Shown in pieces: positions 26,061 through 35,920 of a stretch of 43,720 bases of DNA. The translations under genes were made by a program, and so were the position numbers. The notes beneath the pieces were generated by a model. The model had not been told where the DNA came from. It did no database searches and was given only the letters and a program-made list of their open reading frames with translations. The stretch comes from Fulvivirga sediminis (lineage in GTDB: Bacteria > Bacteroidota > Bacteroidia > Cytophagales > Cyclobacteriaceae). Each line of letters starts with the position of its first letter. The first letter of the stretch is position 1. The stretch spans positions 1-43,720 of the forward strand of contig NZ_JAESIY010000020.1 in assembly GCF_016757215.1 (NCBI RefSeq). Reading direction: 5' to 3'.

Positions 26061-27983
26061 TTATTTTTTGATAAGTTGACTTCGCTTCGTTTCGTTGCCA
26101 TGAGCCATTTCCAGTATATAGACCCCAGAAGGCAGTTTCTGAACGTCTACTTTGTTCTGGGAATCGCTTAATGTTTTTTCCAGTCTAATTTTGCCAGACA
26201 TATCGTAAATTTTCACAAACACAGGTAGATCGCTTTCCTTAGTGTTAATTTGCAATTGGTCATCTACAGGGTTCGGATAGAATGAGGTAGGGAACTCGGA
26301 ATTTTCGGTAGCTATAGAAGCCTCTTTAGCTAAGGAAGTACCAGATACACTGATGAGTTGCCATTGAGCATTCACGCTGCTAGTGTTAGCATACTGGCCG
26401 CAGGCATCTCCATCAGTAGTTCTGCCCAATCCGTCAAGATAAAGTCCTGTAGCCCTGTTTCTTATTCTATAATAGCTGCCATCATACTGTTCCACAGACC
26501 ATTGAGAGTTCGGGTGTGTAGTGTTGGCCCACAAACCTGCTTCAGATGCATTCTCAGTTAAACCTAGTCCGTCGATGAACATACCACTACTCACGTTCTT
26601 TAGCTGAGTATAACCATCTGCATTGGTTATGAATTCCCACTGAGAGTTTGGATGTGTAGTGTTGGCCCATTGTACGCATGGATCTCCATTAGTAGTATAT
26701 CCCAGTCCGTCAAGAAACATGCCTGTACCACGGTTTTTGATCTGGTATATGTTTGTTGAAGGACCTCCAGGGGTATTGCCATCTAGTGTACCTCTGAAGG
26801 TGGTAATGCTGTACCCGGTGAGGGTGTTAGTAAATGAGGTACCTCCAGAGTACGTGGCTCCTTCCGTAACATTGTTACCTACCGTGCCAGTGGTTTCCCA
26901 TTTAGTGATATTATTAACGCTGTTACCTGCAAAATTTAAGGTAAGGTTACGAGAAGAACTGTTTTGATTAATAGCTACTACTACTATCGTGTTACCATTC
27001 TGATAAGCACTTACACTTACACCTGAGGTAGGAGAAGCATCAGCTCTAACGCGGACGAATCCGGGTCTTACAAATTTGGCATAATGACTCATAACAAATC
27101 CTCTTTTAGATACGCTGCCATTTTCAGTGATAAGGCCGTAGCTTCTTCTGATGTACCACCAGATGTAAGCATTGTATCCATTAATGAGGTAATCATGAAT
27201 TTCCTTTCCGGCTTCAAGAGCTTCGGGCCAGTTATTAGCGCTGTTAGAATTACTATTAGGGGCATAATGCTCCGTCATCCACTGCTCCTTGCTAGAGTTG
27301 TACCTTACAGGGGTGCCACCATAGGCATGGTTAGCCAGTATGTCTACCTGACTAGATGACGCTATGCCACTCATATAGTTCGACTTGTAATTAACCGTTT
27401 CTGGGGCTATTACTCTAGTAGGAATGACAGAAGCATTGTTATCAAGAAAGGTTCTCATTTGGGAAGGATTCCATCCACAAGATTCGTATTCAGGCAGCCA
27501 ATCGGGCTCATTTTGTATGGACATGGCATAGAGAGAAACACCATTGCTAGACATGTAATTGGTGAAATCACGCAAATAGTTAGCATAAGCTCCGTATTGA
27601 TTAGTACGCAATTCTCCTTTTATGGTGCTACCATTAGTTTTCATGGAGGCAGGAGGAGACCAAGGTGTAGCAAAAACAATGGCCCCATGGTTTGCTGCTC
27701 TTTGAGCCGTGGGCACCTCTAAGCTCCACTGATTGCTTTGAGGGGAAACACTTATGCGAAGAATAGAAAGGCCGATCTGTCCATAGCCATTACCGAAGGC
27801 CTTATCTGCCTGGTCAGGAGTAAGGTCTGAGATCCATCTTGGAAAGTTCATGCCTCCAAAACCACGAATGGTCTGGTCAGTACTTCCTATGTATACATTT
27901 GAAGTTTGGGCTGTGCTTGAGTTAGAGTGAAAAACTATCGAAAATAGAATGCACAGAAACACTAATAGAATAGGTCTTTTCAT
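26061..27983 (-). CDS. GH30 (subfamily 8-like) glucuronoxylanase with ricin-like and T9SS domains
   Basis: A 640-residue secreted enzyme. Signal peptide to about residue 25 (NSSTAQ). The GH30 domain (about 28-400) has acid/base E159 in SIQNEPDW and nucleophile E238 in QWMTEHY. The stretch WWYIRRSYGL has W276, R280 and Y282, the same W-x3-R-x-Y spacing recalled for the glucuronate-binding residues of subfamily 8 xylanases, which cut xylan next to (4-O-methyl)glucuronate branches. Residues about 410-545 are three ricin-like repeats (FLDGLG, HPNSQW) closely similar to those of the GH12 enzyme at 2608. The end (FYPNPVDDQL ... LIKK) is a T9SS sorting domain. It should act outside the cell and feed SusCD. 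An operator lies about 210 bases upstream (28192). Subfamily assignment is an inference. Confidence 0.9.
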   Translation of the reverse strand: MKRPILLVFLCILFSIVFHSNSSTAQTSNVYIGSTDQTIRGFGGMNFPRWISDLTPDQADKAFGNGYGQIGLSILRISVSPQSNQWSLEVPTAQRAANHGAIVFATPWSPPASMKTNGSTIKGELRTNQYGAYANYLRDFTNYMSSNGVSLYAMSIQNEPDWLPEYESCGWNPSQMRTFLDNNASVIPTRVIAPETVNYKSNYMSGIASSSQVDILANHAYGGTPVRYNSSKEQWMTEHYAPNSNSNSANNWPEALEAGKEIHDYLINGYNAYIWWYIRRSYGLITENGSVSKRGFVMSHYAKFVRPGFVRVRADASPTSGVSVSAYQNGNTIVVVAINQNSSSRNLTLNFAGNSVNNITKWETTGTVGNNVTEGATYSGGTSFTNTLTGYSITTFRGTLDGNTPGGPSTNIYQIKNRGTGMFLDGLGYTTNGDPCVQWANTTHPNSQWEFITNADGYTQLKNVSSGMFIDGLGLTENASEAGLWANTTHPNSQWSVEQYDGSYYRIRNRATGLYLDGLGRTTDGDACGQYANTSSVNAQWQLISVSGTSLAKEASIATENSEFPTSFYPNPVDDQLQINTKESDLPVFVKIYDMSGKIRLEKTLSDSQNKVDVQKLPSGVYILEMAHGNETKRSQLIKK

Positions 27984-28191
27984 TTTTTAAGGGTTTGGTT
28001 GAAATAAATAATTGAGATAATCTAGGAGCTAAGACTGCCGTGTATATTTAATAAAGCCTTATTAGAATATACCCTTGAGTATAGATGTTTATCTGATCCT
28101 AAATTGTCTTTGAATCAACATGTAAACTATGTCTAAATATTGGTTCAATTCAGAAGATTTTAAAAGTTTAGGGTTAAGTGAATAGAAATTG

Positions 28192-28207
28192 ACTCAATCG
28201 ATTGCGT
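28192..28207. promoter_or_regulatory. LacI-type operator, copy D (GH30 upstream)
   Basis: ACTCAATCGATTGCGT, with perfect core CAATCGATTG at 28195-28204. It differs from copies B and F at one base outside the core. It lies nearer the GH30 gene of the divergent pair. Confidence 0.75.
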
Positions 28208-28449
28208 AATGAATTTATATATATTTATTACTAAAATCTAATTTTTGGGTAACTAATTTAAATCATGAAATAATTACCTTTTACATTAGTTAAAATATAA
28301 CTAAAATATCTTTTATCATGATAAAATCAATTGATATCATATTTAAGATATAGATAAAACTCTAAGAGAATTTATAAATTATAGATTGGTTCTACTTCAT
28401 TTTCACCGTAATAAGCCGTTAAATCAATCGGTCAAAACAGTATAAAATA

Positions 28450-28465
28450 GCGCAATCGGTTGCAT
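28450..28465. promoter_or_regulatory. LacI-type operator, copy E (esterase upstream)
   Basis: GCGCAATCGGTTGCAT, core CAATCGGTTG at 28453-28462 followed by TATTA. It is the same variant as copy A, including the flank GCATTATTA. Confidence 0.65.
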
Positions 28466-28805
28466 TATTACCTTGACTTTTTTAGCTTCAGCTAAAAATC
28501 ATAAATGATGATGATTGTTTGAAAACCTAGGTATGGAAAAACTTATTTTATTTCCTTAATTGGCCATTTCTTAGATGTTATAAAGATGTATTGGTTTAGA
28601 ATGATGCTGCGACACGGTCCATACTTGTATATTTCTAATAGGAGTCCCGTATTTTAAAACCTCTTTCCTGAAAAGGTCGGGAGGTTTAATGTATGTGCCT
28701 GATAACCTATAGAAAGCAGGAATAGTTACTCTGTAAATAGTTTTACCTCATGCTTAGGTCTAAAAAAACAGTAAATAATTTAACCTTAAAAGAAACTTAG
28801 ATACC

Positions 28806-30761
28806 ATGAATAAATATCCTTTTTCATTCCTGCTTCTGTTCTTCCTTATTCTTCAAGTGGGTCATGTAATGGCTGAAGTACGATTACCCCAACTGGTAAG
28901 TGATGGTATGGTGCTACAGCGAGATACAAAACTTAAGATATGGGGCTGGGCAGATATGGATGAGAGTGTAAAAGTAAAATTTAAAGGCAAGAGCTATAAA
29001 ACCAAAGCAGACGGCCAGGGTAAGTGGTCAATACTCTTGTCTGCTTCAAAGGCTGGGGGCCCATATACTATGGAGGTTAGAGGAGAGAACAACACTATTA
29101 CCTTAAACAATATATTGATTGGTGATGTATGGCTCTGCTCAGGGCAGTCTAACATGGTACATTACTTAGGTACGCATCAAGATCGGTACAGGAGAGAGAT
29201 TGCAGAGGCTGATTACTCTGAAATCAGGCAATTTTTTGTACCTACTCTTCCTGTATTTTCAGGGCCTGAAGATGATATACCAGAAGGAGAGTGGAAAGAA
29301 GCTAATCCTGAAAATGTACTTCGATTTTCAGTAGTGGCTTATTTCTTTGCCAAAAAGTTATATGACAAGTACAAAATTCCTATTGGCTTGATTAATTCCA
29401 GTGTGGGAGGCTCTCCTATACAAGCATGGATCAGTGAAGAAGGCCTAAAAGGGTTTGACGATTATTTAGAAATCGTTGAGCAAAATAAAGATACTGCTTA
29501 TTTTAACAGAACAAACCGAGCAGCACAGGAATATCAGCAGCAAATGGCCAAAGAGATGCCTAAAGATAAAGGTATGGAAGGTGAAAAGAAATGGTTTAAT
29601 GTTGATTACCAGCCAAAAAACTGGAGTAGAATGAACATACCAGGATATTGGGAAGATCAAGGGGTATCTAATCTTGACGGTGTAGTCTGGTTTAGAAGAG
29701 AGGTTGAAATACCTGCTTCTATGGTAGGTGAGCCGGGCAGGGTTGACCTAGGAAGGATTGTTGATGCTGACCAGCTATATATCAATGGAAAAGAAGTAGG
29801 CAGTACTGGCTATATGTACCCTCAGCGACGTTACAATATTGAGCCGGGAGTGTTGAAGCCAGGGAAGAATATTTTTGTTATTAGAGTAACCAATAATTTC
29901 GGTAAAGGTGGTTTTGTTCCTGACAAGCCTTATCATGTGTTAGTGGAGAGTGATACTATTGATTTGAAAGGCTATTGGCAATATAAAGTAGGCGCAGTTT
30001 ACGAGCATAAAACTTTCGATGGCCCCAGAGCCATAGTTACGAGAAGCCAGCCAGTGGGCTTTTATAATGGGATGTTAGCCCCTTTTACCAACTATGCTAT
30101 CAAAGGAATATTGTGGTATCAGGGAGAAAGTAATGCGGGTAAACCTGATGAATATTTGTCGTTGCAAAAAGCTCTTATTAGAGATATGAGGAACCATTTT
30201 CATGGAGAAAATCTACCTTTTCTATATGTACAGCTTCCTAATTTTATGGATGTAAATTATTTGCCCTCAGAGAGTAACTGGGCAGAGCTGAGGGAAGCGC
30301 AGATGCAGTCACTCAGCGTACCTCATACGGCTATGGCAGTAGCTATTGATCTTGGAGAGTGGAATGACATTCACCCTGATAGAAAGAAGCCAGTAGGCGA
30401 TCGGTTGGCCTTAGCCGCTGAACATTTAGTTTATGGAGACAAAAATGTGGTCTATTCCGGCCCTATTTACAAGTCAGCAACTGTTGATAATGAGAAGGTG
30501 ATACTTAATTTTGATCATGTTGGCAGTGGTTTGGTTTCTAATGATGGCGAAGAGTTAAGATGGTTTGCTATAGCTGGTGAAGACAAACAATTTGTATGGG
30601 CCAGAGCTGAAATTAAGGCGAATACGGTAGTAGTTTGGAGTGATAAGGTGCCAGAACCGAAGTACGTTCGTTATGCTTGGGCTGACAATCCTGATAAGGT
30701 TAATTTTTATAATAAAGAAGGGCTGCCGGCATCACCTTTTAGAACAGGAGAATTAAAATAG
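28806..30761 (+). CDS. Sialate O-acetylesterase-type (SASA/SGNH) carbohydrate acetylesterase
   Basis: A 651-residue enzyme with a signal peptide ending near HVMA. The first about 100 residues are the usual lead-in domain (LPQLVSDGMVLQRD). The SGNH nucleophile motif WLCSGQSNM has S115, a second conserved block is IKGILWYQGESNA, and the catalytic Asp/His motif EWNDIHPDRK has D521 and H523. A beta-sandwich insertion around residues 268-385 (MNIPGYWEDQG, LYINGKEVG) resembles the sugar-binding domain of GH2 enzymes and is common in this family. Although named for sialic acid, members in xylan loci remove acetyl groups from xylose units, which fits here. It lies divergent from GH30 and shares the operator-bearing region with it. 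Confidence 0.9.
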   Translation: MNKYPFSFLLLFFLILQVGHVMAEVRLPQLVSDGMVLQRDTKLKIWGWADMDESVKVKFKGKSYKTKADGQGKWSILLSASKAGGPYTMEVRGENNTITLNNILIGDVWLCSGQSNMVHYLGTHQDRYRREIAEADYSEIRQFFVPTLPVFSGPEDDIPEGEWKEANPENVLRFSVVAYFFAKKLYDKYKIPIGLINSSVGGSPIQAWISEEGLKGFDDYLEIVEQNKDTAYFNRTNRAAQEYQQQMAKEMPKDKGMEGEKKWFNVDYQPKNWSRMNIPGYWEDQGVSNLDGVVWFRREVEIPASMVGEPGRVDLGRIVDADQLYINGKEVGSTGYMYPQRRYNIEPGVLKPGKNIFVIRVTNNFGKGGFVPDKPYHVLVESDTIDLKGYWQYKVGAVYEHKTFDGPRAIVTRSQPVGFYNGMLAPFTNYAIKGILWYQGESNAGKPDEYLSLQKALIRDMRNHFHGENLPFLYVQLPNFMDVNYLPSESNWAELREAQMQSLSVPHTAMAVAIDLGEWNDIHPDRKKPVGDRLALAAEHLVYGDKNVVYSGPIYKSATVDNEKVILNFDHVGSGLVSNDGEELRWFAIAGEDKQFVWARAEIKANTVVVWSDKVPEPKYVRYAWADNPDKVNFYNKEGLPASPFRTGELK

Positions 30762-30816
30762 ACATTCTCTTATAAAAGGTTGTATGGCAGCGTTAGCAAT
30801 ATTAAGCTGTTGAACA

Positions 30817-30845
30817 GGAAGATTACTTGGTACAAGTGATCTTCC
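30817..30845. terminator. Hairpin after the esterase gene, probable terminator
   Basis: A 13-bp stem with one G-U pair (GGAAGATTACTTG/CAAGTGATCTTCC) around a 3-base loop, 55 bases after the stop codon. Only a weak T tract follows on the plus strand (GGTTTTGA). Confidence 0.55.
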
Positions 30846-30897
30846 ACAGGTTTTGATGATGTCCGGTTTTTGAATTGTTTACAAGGTCATGAATTTC

Positions 30898-31164
30898 TTA
30901 GGCTTCAGCAAAACCAAATGCTCCAAACTCCTCTTCTATGGAGGAGTTATGGTGAAAATATAATTTCACATCGTGTTTAGATAAAAAACGGTTTGTTGAA
31001 ATTTCTAGCCCTTCATCAAATTTAGTGTCTTTTGTGGATAAGGTTACAAAAACCATAGATCCACCTTCAGCAACTTTTGAATAGCAATTGTGTATGATAT
31101 TCGTTCTTTCTTCCATATTCAAAAGGTGGGACTTTTTGTCTATATGGTCAAATACAAAAAAATG
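30898..31164 (-). pseudogene. SAM-dependent methyltransferase fragment
   Basis: Reading the minus strand from 31164, after a stop at 31165-31167, gives 88 codons: VFDHIDKKSHLLNMEERTN, then NCYSKVAEGGSMVFVTLSTK, FLSKHDVKLYFHH and SIEEEFGAFGFAEA. The pattern of an acidic FD followed by HLL, a helix, GG and a beta strand (MVFVTLS) matches the second half of a class I SAM-dependent methyltransferase. The N-terminal half with the SAM-binding glycine loop is missing, so this is a remnant between the esterase and GH43 genes. The assignment is by pattern only. Confidence 0.6.
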
Positions 31165-31316
31165 CTATACCCGGGGTTGGAAAAAGAGGATTTTAAAAGA
31201 ATTCATAAAAGCCAAGCTACAGCCTACATGTGGTGAGAGGAAAAAACTATGGGCCTAAGCTAGATGGAATAACGTAGGCCCACAGTATTTTTTAGGAACT
31301 ATAGAATGAGATAAGC

Positions 31317-33044
31317 TTAATTTGCTTCTTTTTCAGTATTTTGATTTTTAAAGCCTTCTTCATAAGTAAGGTCATTTCCCTGATATTCAAACCAATCAAA
31401 AGCTGCGGTATTGTCTGTTTCATTGCCTGATGACGTAGCGTACATACCTATGATAGTACCAACAAAACCTCCGGCAACTTCTGTGCTTAAAAATTTACCG
31501 TCTACATTGTCTTTTAAGGTTGTCCACTCACCTTCCTTTTCGGCGTAGGCGAAACTATATTTAGCTCCATCAAATGCTACTTTTAGCATGGTTGCTTTTT
31601 CTGAAACAGGGGTTGAAGCTAATACTTTTAAACTGTCTTCGGCTGACTGATATAGCTCCACTACCGGCTGTGAGTCTTTCATGGTTTTTGCTAAAAAGTA
31701 GTAATTGGTTCGGCTTTGGAAAGCCAGCAATCCCGCTTTTTCTTGGCTGTTTTTAGCATTGAAGTTTACCTGAAGAGAAGCTGTACCTTTTAAATGTTGT
31801 TGACGGTGACCAACGAAGCTGGTGTTGGATAACCCAGAGGCAGTCTCTGGTTGTATTTGAAAAACTAATTGACCCTCTTTTATGTCATACCACTTGGTTT
31901 GAGGTGTTCTCATAAAGAGATAATTCATACCTAATTCTTCCTCAACAAAATCATCATGCATGGTGAAATTTCCATTGAGAGGGAATGAGGCTTGGTCTTT
32001 GGCCTCACCAGTAGGCGTAGGGTAGGTATATTGCACTTCTTCATAATCAGGGTTAATTATAGGCCAGCCATCTTTCCATTTCACCGGTGCTAAAAAGGTT
32101 TCACGACCGATATTGAAATAATTGCCTTCATAAGGGCGGCAAGCTAAAAATACAGCCCACCAATCGCCATTGTCCATTTGCACTATATCTGCATGTCCTG
32201 CAGTGGTAATGGGGTTCGCTCGGTTAGGGTCGAGGTGGCGTTGGGTGAGAATAGGGTTTTCACTCCAGGCTTCATAAGGGCCTGCTACATTTTTGCTTCT
32301 GAAAATTACTTCTGAATGGTTATAAGCTGTACCTCCTTCAGCACACATCAGATAGTAGTAGTCATCTATTTTATAAATATGTGGACCTTCTATCCAAACA
32401 GGTTTTTTCTCAATGTCTGTGCCTCCATTTATCAGTAAAATCTCTTCACCTTTTACTTTCAGGCTTTCTTTATCCAGCTCATACATTCTTATGGTTCTAT
32501 GGCCACCGTAAAGCGATTCATTGTTAGGAGGTATGCTATTGTAAATAATGTAGGCTTTGTCTCCATCAAAAAATAAAGACGGATCGATACCATTTACCTC
32601 AGGGATATAAGTGGGGTTAGACCATGGGCCAGCAGGGTTTTTGGCAGTAATAATGAAGTTTCCTCCTTTATCTACCCTTGTACATACTAAGTAAAAAGTG
32701 CCATCATGAAATGAAATGGCCGGAGCAAATAAACCTCTGGTAATTCTCTCCCCTTGAGTGTCTAATTGTTCCTTTCTGTCCATAGCATGGCCAATTTGCT
32801 TCCAGTTCACCAGGTCATCACTTTCGAAAATCGGTAACCCAGGAAAATAGGCAAAAGATGAATTGGTTAAGTAAAATTTATCACCTGCTTTGCATATGCT
32901 TGGATCTGGATAGAAACCAGCCAAAATAGGGTTTTGGAAGGTGTTAGTGGTTGTTTGTTCTTTGCCTTCAGATGCTTTCTCTTTATTATCCTTACAAGAG
33001 AAAAGGGTGATGGACAGTGATAAAAAGATGATTAGATATTTCAT
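31317..33044 (-). CDS. GH43 beta-xylosidase/alpha-L-arabinofuranosidase, lipoprotein
   Basis: A 575-residue lipoprotein (lipobox TLFSC, C17). The five-bladed GH43 domain shows its three catalytic acids: general base D47 in FYPDPS, pKa modulator D154 in NGIDPSLF and acid E219 in WIEGPHIYK. From about residue 370 a C-terminal beta-sandwich (DDFVEEELGMNYLFMRTPQ ... WFEYQG) matches the concanavalin-like domain of GH43 beta-xylosidases. The likely reaction is removal of xylose or arabinose from xylan oligosaccharides in the periplasm or at the inner face of the outer membrane. It begins 20 bases after the GH115 stop on the same strand, so both form one transcript. Xylose versus arabinose cannot be decided from sequence. 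Confidence 0.9.
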   Translation of the reverse strand: MKYLIIFLSLSITLFSCKDNKEKASEGKEQTTTNTFQNPILAGFYPDPSICKAGDKFYLTNSSFAYFPGLPIFESDDLVNWKQIGHAMDRKEQLDTQGERITRGLFAPAISFHDGTFYLVCTRVDKGGNFIITAKNPAGPWSNPTYIPEVNGIDPSLFFDGDKAYIIYNSIPPNNESLYGGHRTIRMYELDKESLKVKGEEILLINGGTDIEKKPVWIEGPHIYKIDDYYYLMCAEGGTAYNHSEVIFRSKNVAGPYEAWSENPILTQRHLDPNRANPITTAGHADIVQMDNGDWWAVFLACRPYEGNYFNIGRETFLAPVKWKDGWPIINPDYEEVQYTYPTPTGEAKDQASFPLNGNFTMHDDFVEEELGMNYLFMRTPQTKWYDIKEGQLVFQIQPETASGLSNTSFVGHRQQHLKGTASLQVNFNAKNSQEKAGLLAFQSRTNYYFLAKTMKDSQPVVELYQSAEDSLKVLASTPVSEKATMLKVAFDGAKYSFAYAEKEGEWTTLKDNVDGKFLSTEVAGGFVGTIIGMYATSSGNETDNTAAFDWFEYQGNDLTYEEGFKNQNTEKEAN

Positions 33045-33064
33045 GAGTTGTCAATAAGCTTTTA

Positions 33065-35920
33065 TTATTTAGTTGATTTAGTTTCCGATGGTCCCAGGTA
33101 ATTTTCTTTGCTATCCTTTGATGTGTTTACTACAATCTTCTGAAGTACCACGCCGGGGTCAACAAGCCAAAATTTAATGGTATGTTTTCCTTTTTCGCCG
33201 ATTTGTAGTGAGGTCTCTATTTTTCTTACATTGTTGCTCACTGCCTGTGACCAAGTGTAACCATTTTCATTTTCGTGCATATTGATGATTTTTGGTTGTT
33301 GGTCATCTATTGAAATAGCATATTTTCGGCCATGATTATGAAAAGCCAGGGTGGGAGAGAAGTAAGCGGTTAGCTTAATTTCTCCCTTTTCAAATAAGTG
33401 GATATCATATTCCAAATGAGGGCTATCTCCTCCTGGAGAAGTGATCGCTTTGGTTACAGGCATAGCACTAACTGAAGAAGAGGTTCTTCCTAAGTTAGGT
33501 ATGGTAGTCCAGGTTATTCCTTCGGTATTTATCGCTTTACTGTAGCTGTCAGCTTCAATGGATATAGTGCCATTTTCTTCTATAAATCCTTCAAGTTCTT
33601 TCTCATGAGGTCTGAAAGCGGTCACGTTTATGCTTACCACTTCATTGGCACCTGTCACATTGATTATGGCGGTGCTATTGCCGTTTTCTTTTAATTCCTC
33701 CCAGTTGATGCTTATCCAGATTCTTTTTTGATGATGGATTGTACCTTTTGAATTTGAAATTTTTACCCAGGGATGGTCTGAGGAAAGGCTAAAGTCAAAG
33801 GGTGTTTTGCCTCTGTTAAAAATTTCTATATAGTACTTTTGATTTTTGTTAAAGCTGTTGAATGGGGATAATTCGGCAATTGAATTTGATTTTGGCCACC
33901 ATGAGGTTTCACCTTGCAAGGCTACTCCCATTTCTGGTTTTTCAGTGCTGGAAATGCTTTTAGTTTCAGGTAAAATGTTTTCTTTTGGCTCGTACCAGTT
34001 GGTATAACCAATATGAGTCTGATTCATAATGTGATTCCACTTTCCGCCTAAGAGCTGGTGATACTGATCTGCTAGCAGTTGGTCTTTGTCAAACAGCGCC
34101 TTTACCTCATGAATGAGAGAATCTGTAGTTATGCGCCCTTGTTCGGCATAATAGTGATTGAGAGCTACCGTATAATAAAGTTCGTTAAGATTAGCACTGG
34201 CTTTAACAGGGTATAGCACTAACTGGAAATAGGCAGCTTTATATTCATCTGGAAGAAGGCCGTTAATACTGTCGGCTTGTTGTACCAGTTCATTGTAATC
34301 TTTCACGACCTTTTCAAACTCACCATTTTCTATGTTATAAGTTTCAGGCGATAATAGCTCTGGCTTTCTTCTGCTATTGTATTTAGTGTATTTTTCTAAT
34401 ATATGGGCGATACCCTCCTGATATTTTTTGCCAAATTGCTCAGCGGCCCAGTTTTTAGTGTAGGAAGGTAATTCGCTGGCCGGTAGTGTCGGGTCCCAGG
34501 CATAGTCCAGAAAAAAACTTATAGGAAATTCCATAGGCTTAATATCACCTACATTTACTATCCATATCCTGTCAGCATTATAATTATAGGCCAGATTCAT
34601 CTGTTCCCAAGTTCTTGATATCTGATTGGTATTTAGCCATTTATAATTCCTTGGGCCGCCTACATAATCATAGTGGTAGTAGATGCCATAGCCACCACTT
34701 CTCGAGCTGTCAGACAAGGCTGGCAACTTTCTTATATTTCCCCAGTTATCATCGCAAAGCAGTAGCGTTACATCATCGGGTACTCGCATGCCTTTGTCAT
34801 AGTAATCTTGTACTTCTTTATACAATGCCCAGAGTTGAGGGGTTTCTTTGGCAGGCTTACCAGTTACTTCTTCAATGATGGCTCGCTGGTCTTGTACAAT
34901 AGTTTCCAGAAGTTGAATGTTGCTTTCCTCACTCATAGGCTCATCTCCATCACCTCTCATGGCTATGGTAACTATACTTTCGTTATCACCCATTCGTTCC
35001 ATTCCATCTCTCCAGAATTTTTGTAGAGTGTCCTTGTTTTTGCTGTAATCCCAGGGGCCATTTCCATACCTTTTCCACTCTATATGAGCGCGCATTAGTG
35101 GTTCGTGGTGAGACATGCCAATAACTACTCCTAGTTTATTGGCCAGAGGGGCGCTGAGGCTGTCATCATCATAAATAGATCTTCCCCACATAGCGGGCCA
35201 CAGATAATTACCTTTCATTCTTAGTATGAGTTCGAATACATGACCATAAAATTTATGGTTGAAGCTGCCAAAATTTTCATGCGCCCATCCGGAAAGAGCA
35301 GGGGCTTCATCATTGATGAAAATTCCTCTATATTTTACTTTTGGGGCATCAGAAAAGCCTTTGGTAATGTAAATGTCCTGGTGCTGCTTGGCTGGTACAT
35401 CGGCCCACCAGTACCACGGAGATACTCCCATTTTTTCGGAGATATCAAGCATGCCATATATAGTGCCTCGTTTGTCACTCCCCACTATAACCAAGGCCTC
35501 ATCTACACCTGAAGAGGGCTTCTTTACGGTTTGAATGAGAAAATGCTCCCATTGATCTTTTAATTTGGAAACATCAATTCGACCTGATTTCACGAGCTTA
35601 TCTATGACCGCATTATGTCCCAGGGTTCCGGCTATTACCAGTCGGTTAGTTTTAGGAGGTTTTTTGCCTATGTTCAACTGTGGCAAGTCACCAGACACCC
35701 TTTTAAGGTCGGCCTGAAACCACTGAGCTACTTCCTGAACTCCTTTAAAATCTTCAGAGCTGATGTAGATAGGCACAGCTTTACCTTGGCTTATGAGCGG
35801 AAAACCAGCATTGTCAGGTGTAGTGCTTACATAGCTATCTTGTGGAGAGGGAAAGTTGCTTTGCGCAAAAATAGGTATATAGATAAGGGTGAGTAGAGAA
35901 AGTATTAAGTAGCGTTTCAT
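33065..35920 (-). CDS. GH115 xylan alpha-1,2-glucuronidase
   Basis: A 951-residue secreted enzyme. The frame is open a little upstream to a TTG at 35941, but the ATG at 35920 opens a better signal peptide (MKRYLILSLLTLIYIPIFAQ). Family hallmarks are WYWWADVPA, YRGIFINDEAPALSGWAHEN, the block MKGNYLWPAMWG, and GVVIGMSHHEPLMRAH, all in the barrel domain. The C-terminal third carries beta-sandwich domains (from about residue 690). GH115 removes (4-O-methyl)glucuronic acid from internal or terminal xylose units, which is the natural partner of the GH30 xylanase in this locus. The GH43 gene follows in the same transcript. An operator identical to the one before susC lies about 370 bases upstream (36292). 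Confidence 0.95.
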   Translation of the reverse strand: MKRYLILSLLTLIYIPIFAQSNFPSPQDSYVSTTPDNAGFPLISQGKAVPIYISSEDFKGVQEVAQWFQADLKRVSGDLPQLNIGKKPPKTNRLVIAGTLGHNAVIDKLVKSGRIDVSKLKDQWEHFLIQTVKKPSSGVDEALVIVGSDKRGTIYGMLDISEKMGVSPWYWWADVPAKQHQDIYITKGFSDAPKVKYRGIFINDEAPALSGWAHENFGSFNHKFYGHVFELILRMKGNYLWPAMWGRSIYDDDSLSAPLANKLGVVIGMSHHEPLMRAHIEWKRYGNGPWDYSKNKDTLQKFWRDGMERMGDNESIVTIAMRGDGDEPMSEESNIQLLETIVQDQRAIIEEVTGKPAKETPQLWALYKEVQDYYDKGMRVPDDVTLLLCDDNWGNIRKLPALSDSSRSGGYGIYYHYDYVGGPRNYKWLNTNQISRTWEQMNLAYNYNADRIWIVNVGDIKPMEFPISFFLDYAWDPTLPASELPSYTKNWAAEQFGKKYQEGIAHILEKYTKYNSRRKPELLSPETYNIENGEFEKVVKDYNELVQQADSINGLLPDEYKAAYFQLVLYPVKASANLNELYYTVALNHYYAEQGRITTDSLIHEVKALFDKDQLLADQYHQLLGGKWNHIMNQTHIGYTNWYEPKENILPETKSISSTEKPEMGVALQGETSWWPKSNSIAELSPFNSFNKNQKYYIEIFNRGKTPFDFSLSSDHPWVKISNSKGTIHHQKRIWISINWEELKENGNSTAIINVTGANEVVSINVTAFRPHEKELEGFIEENGTISIEADSYSKAINTEGITWTTIPNLGRTSSSVSAMPVTKAITSPGGDSPHLEYDIHLFEKGEIKLTAYFSPTLAFHNHGRKYAISIDDQQPKIINMHENENGYTWSQAVSNNVRKIETSLQIGEKGKHTIKFWLVDPGVVLQKIVVNTSKDSKENYLGPSETKSTK

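Larger units (their letters stand above)
27984..28805. other. Divergent regulatory region between GH30 and esterase genes
   Basis: An 822-base spacer with no gene, strongly AT-rich. It holds two operators (28192 and 28450), a half-site AATCAATCGGTCA at 28422, and a hairpin AAACCTC/GAGGTTT at 28657-28687 that could lie in the 5' leader of the esterase mRNA. Promoters for both divergent genes must lie here. Confidence 0.7.
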
